Below, in pieces: positions 10,670 to 19,510 of a DNA stretch of 28,199 nt (position 1 is the stretch's first letter; the number at the start of each line of letters is the position of its first letter). Position numbers and translations under genes: made by a program. This stretch comes from Chara braunii (Eukaryota > Streptophyta > Charophyceae > Charales > Characeae). The notes beneath the pieces are model-generated. The model did not search any database. It had not been told where the DNA came from and saw only the letters and a list, made by a program, of their open reading frames with translations. The stretch is from the NCBI GenBank assembly GCA_003427395.1, contig BFEA01000053.1:996653-1024851 (forward strand), read 5' to 3'.

Positions 10670-10689
10670 CCCCGGCCATGCGGCCGGGG
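10670..10689. repeat. GC-rich hairpin, 8-bp stem and ATGC loop
   Basis: CCCCGGCC (10670-10677) pairs with GGCCGGGG (10682-10689). It directly follows the AT-rich TTAATATAA. In a bacterium it would be read as a terminator, but no T run follows and the context is eukaryotic repeat DNA. Confidence 0.7.
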
Positions 10690-11432
10690 CAGCCAAAAGA
10701 AACACACTACCTACCATAATAGGTAACGGCAGTCGGTACCGCTGTCCTTACTCAAATGCCGTGAGCGGGGTTGAGACTCCAACTCTGCCTCCCGTATGTG
10801 GTGAGGAAGTCGGCTGGAGTGGCGACTTCATGTTCTCTCAACCCCAAAACAACTGGTGTTTTCATCCCTTTACAAAGGGAGACACCGCTGCAAACTCTGA
10901 CATCATCCGCACCGGGTCTAGAGCCAGGCTACTTGAACTGGTATCTGCCTATCTACCGGTGTCAAACCTATAAAGAATGTCAACCTTTGTTTTCTTTTGC
11001 TCAGCCTTGAGTACCCGACATGTCTACCCCTACTTAGTGTGGTACCGGCTTACCCGCCATTTGTGTGCTTTCCCCGCCGCACCCCTTAATGACGTGGCTA
11101 TAGGTAAGTACCGATCCTTAGGGCCTTTCGGTCAATTAGGTGCCCTTGCGGGCCACACACGTACTCAAGCCGACAAAGCAAGCCAAAAGACATGCAGACC
11201 GGCATTCGTACACACACGCAGACTTGGAAACGGACCCATGCCACTGGGTGGGCTGAGCCCCAGCCCCGATACTCTATATGGATGTGGGCTGCTCCACTTT
11301 TACCCGAAGTGTGAGCTAGCTCAATGGGTCTCGGGGCAGACTGTCAAACAAGAGAGATAGGGATCGAATCTGCCCCGGACCGTGAGCGAGTTTTTTTGGT
11401 ATAGAGGAATCAGCACTTTAACCCCGACTTCG

Positions 11433-11469
11433 GACGGCCGGGACTTGAACCCGTGACCTTCGTATCGGG
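11433..11469 (-). other. tRNA-like T-arm and variable loop, 3' half only
   Basis: On the minus strand GGTCACGGGTTCAAGTCC contains an exact B-box consensus (GGTTCAAGTCC, plus-strand 11441-11451) preceded by a normal variable loop. No D-arm or A-box is found at the proper distance and the anticodon stem does not form, so it is not a complete tRNA gene. It could be a remnant of a tRNA-derived short element or a tRNA fragment captured near the LTR end. Confidence 0.35.
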
Positions 11470-11513
11470 GTTAGTTAGAAGTTAGTTTGAAGTTAGACCC
11501 CAGCTCCGACAGT

Positions 11514-11531
11514 TGGCGCCCCGGGGTGACC
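11514..11531 (+). other. Primer-binding site of the nested LTR element
   Basis: TGGCGCCCCGGGGTGACC starts two bases after the CA that would end the LTR. TGGCGCC is a common start of primer-binding sites in Ty3/gypsy elements and retroviruses, where the 3' CCA end of a tRNA primes minus-strand synthesis. The source tRNA cannot be named from the sequence. Confidence 0.6.
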
Positions 11532-12300
11532 AGTAGGTAGATTCCTTTTTCTTTATTTATTGCTTTTTATTTTCTTTTCCTTTCTCTTTTATTCTCGTTA
11601 GATTTTGGTTCATTTTTATCTTCTTATTTGATTTACCTTTCCCAACGAATCTGCCGCGGATTTGACGATAGGTACATGCGGTTCGTGGTGAACTTGTCGG
11701 ATGAGCTCCGACTGCGGCCTGCCCGACCCCGCCAAGAACAAGGGCATAAGAACTCGGACTCCGATGAACACGGGCACAGTTAGAAGAAGGGCATAGCGCC
11801 GGGAAACAGAGATGTCAGCATGGGAGGCATGAAGCAAGGAAGAAAGAGAGGGGAGCACGGGGAAAGCAGGGGAAGATAGCGCGCGCGCTCGGAAAGAAAG
11901 GCGCACGGGGGTAGAAGTAGAACGCAAAGAAGAAGAAGAAGAAGAAGAAGAAGAAGAAGAAGAAGAAGAAGAAGAAGAAGAAGAAGAAGAGGAGGAGGAG
12001 GAGGAGGAGGAGAATGAGAGGAAGAGAGTCGCGGGGAAGGTGGTGCACGCGGCTAGAGTAGATAACCAGCGCGGGGATAGCGCAAGCCGACCGAGAGTGC
12101 GCGCGAAGCAGCCGAGACGGCGGGCAGAGCATCACACGGGGGGGGCGCGCAAAGCAGTGGGAGTAACAGCAGTGAGGGAGAAGAAAAAGTAGAGAGGAAG
12201 AAGAGGAAGAAGGAGGAGGAAGAGAGAAGAAAAGAAGAAGGAGAAGAAGAAGAAGGGGAAGAAGGGGAGAGGGAGCAATACTCAACTCACTATGTATCCA
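11532..12300 (+). other. Purine-rich leader of the nested element with (GAA)n and (GGA)n arrays
   Basis: A T-rich stretch (11545-11640) follows the primer-binding site, then GC-rich DNA. A long GAA run (about 11926-11990) grades into GGA (about 11991-12011), and GAAG-rich sequence extends to 12270. Open frames on both strands here are low-complexity products of these repeats (poly-Phe/Ser on the minus strand). No gag is recognisable. Confidence 0.7.
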
Positions 12301-12504
12301 TCGGTGGCATCATGAGGGCAGACTGTCATCCGCCCGACTTGGTTGGAAGGTGCATTTGTGCCTGCCGAGTCTCCCACGTTCTATGCCCTCAGAGTATCAG
12401 GCATCGCCCTCGGAGCAGGGAGCAACCGGCTATCGACAACGACAACCGTGACAACGACAGCGGCAGCGTGAGAGAAAGGGAGCAGGTAAGTCTTCCTATC
12501 GTTG

Positions 12505-12985
12505 CGACTGACTCACTTTATTTCCATCCATAGGATAAGCTAAATAGAATGAATCTACCACCAGAACATGGAAATATACACCGCCATACTCGTTAGATTG
12601 TGTATGTGCGTGTGTGTGCTCGAACCTCGCAGCTAACTCACTCTACTTCCATCGATAAGATGAACACAACCGAATGAATCTACTACTAGAACGTGGAATT
12701 GTACAATACTACGGATGTGTATGTGTGTGTGTGTGTGTGAGTGTGTGTGTGTGTATGGGTGCGTGTGTGTGTGTATGTGTGTGTGTGTATGTGTGTGCAC
12801 GTGTGTGTGTATGTATGTGTGCGTATGTGTGTGTGCGTATGTGTGTGTGTGTGTCCGTGCGGATGATCGTGTGGCCGACTCGCACCGATGAGGCGAGCGG
12901 AGTCGAATGAATATTTCGCTAGTACATCGAAATATACGCCACCACGCTCGTTCATTATGTGAGTGGGTGTGTGTGTATGAGTACA
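12505..12985 (+). repeat. Three diverged tandem units, each ending in a GT microsatellite
   Basis: Unit 1 starts near 12505, unit 2 near 12632 and unit 3 near 12872. They share 'cat(c)cgata', 'gaatgaat', then about 25 bp later 'gaa.tatac.ccaccac/gccatac'. Each passes into a GT-rich run (12598-12620, 12716-12856, 12966-13012). The long open frames here (poly-Thr/His on the minus strand, poly-Val/Cys on the plus strand) are by-products of the GT runs. Confidence 0.6.
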
Positions 12986-13085
12986 TGTTGTGGATATGTG
13001 TGTGTGAGTGTGGAACCTACTGTGCATAATAGGAATATGTATTTATATATATATGTTTATATAGCAAAATAGTATATGTAAATAC

Positions 13086-13088
13086 GTA

Positions 13089-13125
<37 letters not shown>

Positions 13126-13127
13126 TG
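13086..13127. repeat. (TA)n microsatellite upstream of hammerhead-like copy 1
   Basis: A nearly pure TA run that directly abuts, and apparently overwrites, the 5' edge of the hammerhead-like motif at 13125. Confidence 0.95.
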
Positions 13128-13163
13128 ATGAGTCGGTGAAACTCCGACGAAACAGTTTTGTCA
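13125..13163 (+). ncRNA. Hammerhead-ribozyme-like motif, copy 1 (C3 lost)
   Basis: TTGATGA (13125-13131) takes the place of the core CTGATGA. Stem II is GTCGG (13132-13136) with CCGAC (13144-13148), a perfect 5-bp stem. GAAA (13149-13152) follows, then a very short stem III made of A-C (13152-13153) with G-T (13160-13161) around a six-base loop. The cleavage triplet is GTC (13160-13162). Hammerhead RNAs cut themselves after this triplet. The C3 to T change, caused by the adjoining TA repeat, should abolish activity. No matching 5' strand for stem I is seen, although the 3' side ACAGCC is the same as in copy 2. Confidence 0.5.
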
Positions 13164-13228
13164 CAGCCCCTCGTTTGTTGTCCTCTTCTCTCTCTCTGCC
13201 TAAGGTTTACCGGGCAGTTCTGGTTGTG

Positions 13229-13230
<2 letters not shown>
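13154..13230 (+). repeat. Unit body after hammerhead-like copy 1 with a long inverted repeat
   Basis: TTGTCACAGCC, which starts at the cleavage site, is complementary (one G-U) to GGTTGTGACAA near 13222-13232. Between them lie a TC-rich loop and 'ggtttaccgggcag'. The same body follows copy 2 (13316-13390) with a few changes. This inverted repeat may compete with, or replace, hammerhead stem I. Confidence 0.6.

Positions 13231-13231
<1 letters not shown>

Positions 13232-13274
<43 letters not shown>
13232..13274. repeat. (TA)n microsatellite between the two hammerhead-like copies
   Basis: A pure TA run of about 43 bp. Confidence 0.95.
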
Positions 13275-13278
<4 letters not shown>

Positions 13279-13286
13279 TCAGCCTC

Positions 13287-13324
13287 CTGATGAGTCGGTG
13301 AAACTTCGACGAAACAGTTTGTCA
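13287..13324 (+). ncRNA. Hammerhead-ribozyme-like motif, copy 2 (complete core)
   Basis: CTGATGA (13287-13293); stem II GTCGG (13294-13298) with TCGAC (13306-13310), including one G-U pair compared with copy 1; GAAA (13311-13314); C (13315), a five-base loop, then G-T-C (13321-13323). All invariant core positions (C3 U4 G5 A6 G8 A9, G12 A13 A14 A15.1, U16.1, C17) are present. A two-base-pair stem III of this kind is known from hammerheads of Penelope-like retroelements and animal satellites. The predicted cut lies between 13323 and 13324. Stem I is not evident: the 5' flank GGGTTCAGCCTC does not pair with ACAGCCCC, so activity in this exact copy is doubtful. Confidence 0.6.
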
Positions 13325-13390
13325 CAGCCCCTCGTTTGTTGTCCTCTTCTCCCTCTCTGCCTACGGTTTACCGGGCAGTTCTATTTGACG

Positions 13391-13447
13391 ATATATATAT
13401 ATACATATATAAATACGTATATATAATATATATATATATATATATAT
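13391..13447. repeat. (TA)n microsatellite downstream of hammerhead-like copy 2
   Basis: An imperfect TA run with TACATATAAATACG interruptions. Confidence 0.95.
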
Positions 13448-14031
13448 GTCGTCAAAGCGAGCGACCCTGCGCTATGCTGAATGAGGCACATGGTGGTTTT
13501 GAGGGCACATGGCATCCGTGTGGGGGATCGAGGTTGTAAGTGATACGAGAGACATGCCTGGTGCTTGAGACGAACGACATTTGGCCGATATCTGCTCGTA
13601 CTTCGGCAAGCTGATGACGTCACCTGCGGCATGATAGATAGGCTAGGTAGGATCTACCTCTATAGTCTGGGCGCATGGAGCCAGATAAGATATCGACATT
13701 GGCTCTTTGTTGATGATGATTAGACTACTCCGACATAGTCATTTATTAGCTTTTTGTTGTGCTCTTATTTGATGGAACTCGCGTTGCAATCCTGTTTTTG
13801 GCTCAAGGTCACGACTATCTGATCTCATGTGTATAATGTTGCTTGATTTTTGAAGGTCGCTATCTCTCATTTCCTTGTGTTTTATTTGATTGATTATTAT
13901 TATTATTATTATTTTATTATTATTATTATTATTATTTGCAAAAACAAACTCGCTTTCGTTCGCACTTCGCATGCATGTAAACAAGTGACACACGAAAACT
14001 GGCGACAGGCGCCCACTCAGACCTCAGAGAT
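13448..14031. other. Spacer with an (ATT)n array
   Basis: No coding frame is recognised. An ATT trinucleotide run occupies about 13892-13937, and the open frames around it are its by-products. The last 80 bp lead in frame into the protease-like fragment that follows. Confidence 0.7.
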
Positions 14032-14178
14032 ATGGTAACCGGGAACACAGTTCAGATTCGGGTTCACTTCAATGGCCGTGGTGACTCAGCGCCCATACAA
14101 CTCTCTCTGTTTGCAGACACCGGATCACCCTGGATATCCCACACGCGTCTCTCTGAACACTCCTACACACGCCACTGA
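14032..14178 (+). pseudogene. Aspartic protease fragment (DTGS), third protease in the window
   Basis: The frame from ATG 14032 to TGA 14176 encodes 48 residues: a beta-strand-like stretch VQIRVHFNGRGDSAPIQLSL, then FADTGSPWISHTRL. F-A-D-T-G-S followed by a hydrophobic strand is the active-site loop of retropepsin and pepsin-like aspartic proteases. The frame is open upstream into 'TGAHSDLRD'. The flap and the second active-site region (I-L/I-G) are absent, so it is only the first third of such a domain. It differs from the proteases at 10.2 and 20.9 kb. It probably comes from another retroelement, perhaps the one whose primer-binding site is at 11514. Confidence 0.5.
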
Positions 14179-15390
14179 CACTAACACTATAGTCGTGGCG
14201 GCTACGGCCGCTGCTAACCTACCCCTATGGCTAAGCCCCCTCTAGCCCACTTCGACTTCGGGCTCCTCTGCAGACCACCTCGCACAAGTTACTGTGGCAG
14301 CACTTCCGCATGGCTTCCGCAAGGATGAATGAATGGTTGTCCGCTGCCACTTGATTTATACTTCAGTAACTCGTTGGTCTGCTCCCTTTCATCGGTCCAT
14401 GGTGCACACAGTCCCTCATGGCTTTTTGTTGGACCAGACTGGGACTAACTAAACCATGTCGTATTCCCGGTGAGAGAGAAGAGAGACGACAGACGGGCGC
14501 GGACATACAAACAGACTGTCAAACAGACAAGTACAAAACAAACATACAGACGCGGAGAAGCAGGCAGCTGCAGACAGACGGACGCAGCAAGCCAGCCACA
14601 AATAGATAGAGATGGACAAGGCAAGGATTGACACGGACGATCGATCAAATAGGCAGACAGACCCAACAAACAAAAACGGAAAATAGATAAGCAGCCGACG
14701 ACAGACAGGAGGACAGACCGAGAGACGATCAGGATCGTATCTCACGAGATGAAGTCGCATTCCGACTTGCAGACTCATGGAGCAACACTCCAGCGAAAGT
14801 TCGGAGAACATGCTAGGCCAGGGCGTTCTGAAGCAAGCGGCCGTGGGCCTGTGGTCTAAGAAAAGCCAGAAGGAAGCATTGACGGGTACGGGCTGACAAT
14901 TAGTTTTTGACTCAGACAAGACAAATGAACAAAATGGTACGATACAAAGAGCCAACGGACACAGACAAATGAACAAACGAGACACGTACGGGTGAGAAGG
15001 TAAAATAAAACGGACGCGGAGGCAGGGAGTGATGCAAGGAGAGAGATACTGAGAAAAGAGGGATGGCCCAGACGAAACTAGATACCTACCTAGTGCGGGA
15101 AGGGAGGATAGTGCATTGGTCTTCAGAAATCAAACAAGGTCTGCTAAGTGTACACAGTAGTAGGTAGGAAACACCGAGGCACTAGACAGAGAGGAGCGAC
15201 TTGGATGCTACGTTGGTATGGACTATGGGTCTGGATATTGATTCATCTCTCCATTACATTGCTCTGTTTGGATGGACTCGCGGTGCGATTATACTCCCTG
15301 CCTGAACGTGATTACTCGGACACCTGTGTGGTCGCGTAGCTTGGGTTTCTGCATATTGATCGCATTCAGATTCCTTGCAATACATCTGCC
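14179..15390. other. Non-coding stretch rich in CAGA/ACAGACGG phrases
   Basis: No protein is recognised. From about 14460 to 15060 the plus strand is rich in short A/G/C phrases such as GACAGACGG, ACAAACAGAC and GAGAGA, a cryptic simple-sequence region. The long minus-strand frame (14449-14985, Leu/Cys/Ser-rich) is explained by this composition. Confidence 0.6.
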
Positions 15391-15411
15391 ATGCAATTGT
15401 TGTTATTATTG

Positions 15412-15475
<64 letters not shown>

Positions 15476-15515
15476 CACTATTATTATTATCATTATTATC
15501 ATTATCGTTACTACT
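15391..15515 (+). repeat. (ATT)n microsatellite, second array
   Basis: A GTT/ATT-rich run, pure ATT from about 15417 to 15472, then variants with CATT. It is the longest of three ATT arrays on the same strand (13.9, 15.4 and 16.8 kb). Confidence 0.95.
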
Positions 15516-17490
15516 TGATATTATTCTCACAGAAAGTACGAGGGAAGTCCTGAGCAAAGGCGGGGATCGCACATAAAGCCATCAGAATACAGACAGATGG
15601 ACAAGAGCCGGCACGAACTAAACAGGCCCGAATGACAGGCGGACCCATCAGACTAACCTGCATACGGGACCACGAAGCTTGCAAACGCGTGGCCCTGACA
15701 ATAGAACTGCGAAACAGCGAGCTTGCTCGCTCAGGGTCCTAACAACGATATGTGGATCAGCCAGTATGAATGCACGCCAATTCGATACCTTGTAGGACTT
15801 TTCAAAATAAGGCATACGGTCCGACGTGAAGACTTAGAAGTCGACCGTGTTCTCATTCTATGTTTTATACGTATCTTGCTTGCATTTCATTTTTTCCTTT
15901 TACTTTGACTGTAACGATTTCAAACTCTAGATGATAGGAGCGGTATGGACGAACCTGCAAATAGAGCATGGGAAGGCTCGGTCTGGAGACCGTGCACGAC
16001 CTGAGTCCTATAAGCTGAGGGTGGTCCTAGTCTTACCCAGTCTTTAGGCACGCTTTATCTATTCAAACAAGCAGCATGTGGGACTGTGCGTACCCCTGGG
16101 CCAGTGTACAATGGCAGATCAATGCAAAACCTGAAGTGTAGATAAAGGGGGAGCGTTCAGTCATTTATTCTGCGTGCTGACAGTACGGCGGTACTGCCTG
16201 TATGACGGACAGTAGGTGTCAGGGTAAGAAGTTAGCGCATGCGTGTATGGAGTGTGGGTGTTGTGTGTATTTGGGACATCTAAAGAAATTCAGAGTTCGT
16301 AAGTGTGAGACGATGGGGGATACGACAGATCGGTTGAGGGTCATTGCCTGACGCATCTGCGCCATAGCCAATCAGTGAAGTTTGCATCTAAACCGTGTTC
16401 CTGAATTGGGTGCTGGAGCGCCGGGCCTGATCGTCACATATTGGTACGAATACGGAGTATGTCGAGGACAGGTCGGACTGTGTCTTTCTTTCCAGGCACT
16501 AAGTATAAGGCTGGTAAGACTAACCTGATGCGTGAAGGTAAGCTTATTCTAAAATTAGATCTTAGGCACATGCTAAAATTTGGTGTCGGATTGCCCTGTC
16601 CCTAACCACTGCCGGGTTGCCGTGACTAGGGTTGTGCGACACTTCGTGCATAAGGCGGGGAATGCACGTAAACGGGAGGGGGGGATGCCCGGAAAGAAGA
16701 AGGAATAGGAAGAGTGAAAAGGAGGAAGGTGAAGGGAGGAAGAGAGAAGAAAAAGGAAAGAAATGAAAACGGGAGGATAAAAAGAAGAAAGTGACAGGAG
16801 ACTAACTCTTTTTTATATTATTGCTATCATTTGTTATTATCATTATTATTATTATTTTCACTATTTATTATTACTATTAATACTATTGTGATTATTATTT
16901 TTATTATTATTTATTTTTGTTATTTTGCTATGGTTATTAATAAACATCATGGGCCACCAATAATGAGAGTGTGGGTCATTGGATAGGAGAGAGGCATTGT
17001 CACTATGTGGGGGTGCCTGCCTCCTCCATCCTCCTTTATGTTATCATTGTTTGGTTTTCCCAAAACATTTGTCTCTCCAAATATGATTGAAGTGTTCCCA
17101 TTAAGGCGACTTTGACCATTGTTGACCTTGAGGATCGAACAAGTAATGACTATGACTAGATGTGACCGAGTAAACAGGGCGATTGCGGGAGCTCTGCCGG
17201 AGTTCAGGAGGAACTTTGGAGGCAAGGAACTTTGGAGGCAAGGAACTATGAGGTACGCATCACCTGACCCTTTCCCATATACCCTTACAGGCTACACCTC
17301 TCTATAAGGACTGCCTGCATGACTTGTGATATACCATTTTATGTTTCTTCAGGACTAAGGTCAACAGAAGGGGATGTGAATATATGAATGAAGTAAGGAT
17401 CATGCTTGGTGGAAGGAAAGGAACATAAAGTAACCAAGAAGGAACCTTGGTTGTTTGGGCTTGATAAACAAAAGTAGGGCGATGGAGGTT
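15516..17490. other. Non-coding spacer with purine tract and third (ATT)n array
   Basis: No gene is recognised. GCGAGC-TT-GCTCGC forms a short hairpin near 15718. A GGAAGA-rich purine tract runs from about 16675 to 16800, followed directly by an imperfect ATT array (about 16810-16935). Other open frames are short and resemble nothing. Confidence 0.6.
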
Positions 17491-17564
17491 CATGTGTGAG
17501 TCATCGTACTACTTGTGTATGCTCTGACTTGACTAAGGGTTTACAATTAGATACTCATGTGTGA

Positions 17565-18690
17565 GTCACCTTGCTCTCTGTCTGTCCAACTGTCGTCGTG
17601 CCGAGAAGGGGGTCCTAAGGATAATCTATGAGCTAGTCTAAGTACTCTCTACCTGAGCGGCTGTCGTCGTGATGGGACGAGGGTACAAACAAAATACTTA
17701 TAAAACTGATCTGAGTACTCTCTGCCTGAGCGACTGTCGTTGTGAGGGGACGAGGGTACAAACAACTACTTACGAACTAATCTAAGCGCTCTCTACCGGA
17801 ACGACTGTCGTCGTAAAGGGACGAGGGTACACACAAATATTNGGGACGAGGGTACAAACAACTACTTACGAACTAATCTAAGCGCTCTCTACCGGAACGA
17901 CTGTCGTCGTAAAGGGACGAGGGTACACACAAATATTTGTGAACTAATTCAAGTACTCCTTACCAGATCGGTTGTCGTCGTGATGGGAAAAGGGGTACTA
18001 ACAATAGCTTATGAACTAAATCGAGTACCCTCGACCGTAACGGTTGTCGTCGTGACGGGAAGGGGGTATCTGACTATAACTTATGAACTAGATTTGGTAC
18101 TCTCTACCGGATCGACTGTCGTCGTGATGGGAGGAGGGTACTAACAATAACTTATAAACTAAAGTAGGTACTCTCTACCGTAACGACTGTCGTCGTGTCG
18201 GAAAGGGGGTATCTGACTATAACTTATAAACTAAATAGGGGCTCTCTACCGGATCGACTGTCGTCGTGATGGGACGAGGGTACAAACAACTACTTACGAG
18301 CTAATCTAAGTACTCTCTACCGGACCGACTGTCGTCGTGACGGGCAGAGGTACCGGACACTAACTTATGATCTAGATTAACTGCTCTCTACTGGATCGGT
18401 TGTCGTCGTGATGGGACGAGGGTACAAACCCAAACTTATGAACTAAAATAGGTACTCTCTACCAGATCGGCTGTCGTCGTGACGGGAGGAGGGGTTCTGA
18501 CACTGACTATTAGCTAACTAAGGCACTCATGTGTGAGTTGTCTCACTACCTTACCAGATCGGTTGTTGTCGTGACGGGAAAGGATGTCTAACATTAACTT
18601 ATGAAGTAAACTAGGTACTCATGTATGAGTTACCTTACCATCTACCAGATCGACTGTCGTCGTGACGGGAAGAGGGATCCGACTCTTACA
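17565..18690 (+). repeat. Minisatellite, about 15 units of 71-72 bp
   Basis: The anchor TGTCGTCGTG occurs at 17591, 17662, 17735, 17806, 17902, 17973, 18045, 18117, 18188, 18259, 18330, 18401, 18472, 18564 and 18655. Spacing is 71-73 bp except across the N (96) and in the last two units (91-92). The unit runs 'ctctctaccggatcgactg', 'tcgtcgtgatgggacgaggg', then 'tacaaacaactacttacgaa', 'ctaatctaagta'. Each unit can fold, GTACTCTC with GAGGGTAC and inner ACCG(T)A-CGGT variants. The two longer units gain about 20 bp containing CTCATGTGTGAG. The unit length is not a multiple of three, and stops occur in all frames, so it is not coding. Confidence 0.9.
17747..17937 (+). repeat. Identical 95-bp direct copies on both sides of a single N
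   Basis: Bases 17747-17841 and 17843-17937 are identical, with the only N of the window between them at 17842. The neighbouring satellite units differ from each other by 5-20 percent, so exact identity points to a joining artefact: two contig ends that overlap by 95 bp and were placed side by side. If so, the true array is 96 bp shorter here. Confidence 0.85.
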
Positions 18691-18699
18691 AAATAAGAA

Positions 18700-19510
18700 T
18701 GAAGGCTCCAGGGAGGGTCGCCCTATTCACACACTTGAAGTCGAAGGCTGACCAACGACCTGCTGGAGGTAGTAAACCACGTTGTTTCTCTTTCTTCATA
18801 AACTTACTTACCTTTTGATAGCCCGACCACCGAACCGGTAAAGGGGAGGCTTCTATAGGAGTCACCCTATTACTTGTTTAACGGCTGGACTACTCATTAC
18901 CCAAAGAAAGTAGTGGAGGGGCCTTTGTTGGGGTCTGTCTATTACTTACTTGATTCTGTACCAACTCACTAAGAAGGTACTCCTATAGGAATACCCTAAA
19001 CACTCGTCTTTTGTCTAACCTAACCCGGTCTCAGGACGGTCGGCTTCTGAAGGGCAGCAGAATACCCTTGGCAGGATTATCATAATGCTCTCATGAAGTA
19101 GACCTTGTCACGTGATAGAAGGGGGCTCTCGTGCGGGTCGCCTATTATTCACTTAGACCGTTAATAACCTCTTGGAAGGGGATGACGTCAGAATCTTTCA
19201 GGATTGGTACCTAAAACAAGTAGTAGGGTGCTCATGTAGGAGCCTCAACTATTTGTTGTAGGAAGGATGTTCGTGTGTGAGCTATCCTGTTACTCTGAGT
19301 TGATCTTGTATATACATTAAGTGAAACTAAAGGGTGATCAATACTCATGTGCGACTTACTCACCTGTCTGTTCAACTAACGAATTGCTTGGTATTGGCCA
19401 AGTAGCAGAAGATTCATGTCTGAATCGATCTACTACTTGAGTATGTCAGGACAAATTATAGAGAAAGGAAAGAACAATGCTCCTGTGAGAGCAAGGTCTT
19501 CTCACATCTG
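18700..19510 (+). repeat. Series of about ten degenerate 20-bp dyads
   Basis: Imperfect palindromes of the form GG-n-n-CTC-nTGT-nn-GAG-nn-CC, often followed by 'tattactt', occur near 18702, 18846, 18918, 18976, 19124, 19226, 19266, 19342, 19411 and 19474. The best is GGTACTCCTATAGGAATACC (18976-18995, nine of ten pairs). The same dyad (CTCATGTGTGAG) occurs upstream of the satellite (near 17498 and 17554) and inside its last two units, so the region is probably an older, decayed extension of that array. Confidence 0.5.

Larger units (their letters stand above)
10329..11511 (+). mobile_element. Probable LTR of a second, nested retroelement; left end unresolved
   Basis: The right end is marked by ...CCGACA (to 11511), followed after two bases by a strong primer-binding site. 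The stretch contains a GC hairpin at 10670-10689 and a TATAAAG at 10969-10975 that could be the LTR promoter. It also has several in-frame stops and no recognisable protein. I found no second copy of this sequence elsewhere in the window, so its left edge, its length and the whole idea that it is an LTR rest on the primer-binding site and the TG...CA end. Confidence 0.4.

Noticed and set aside
10670-10689. Rho-independent terminator
   Set aside because: The hairpin is strong but no T run follows it, and bacterial-type termination is not expected in this eukaryotic repeat DNA.
11815-12285. Minus-strand frame of 156 codons rich in Leu, Phe and Ser
   Set aside because: It is produced by the (GAA)n/(GGA)n array read on the other strand.
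12633-13027. Thr/His-rich and Val/Cys-rich frames on both strands
   Set aside because: They are direct translations of the GT microsatellite.
15254-15576. Poly-Ile, poly-Asn, poly-Tyr and poly-Leu frames
   Set aside because: They are translations of the ATT array in different frames.
17565-18690. CRISPR array
   Set aside because: Units are 71-72 bp and similar over their whole length, with no short invariant repeat separated by unique spacers, no cas genes, and a eukaryotic context. It is a minisatellite.
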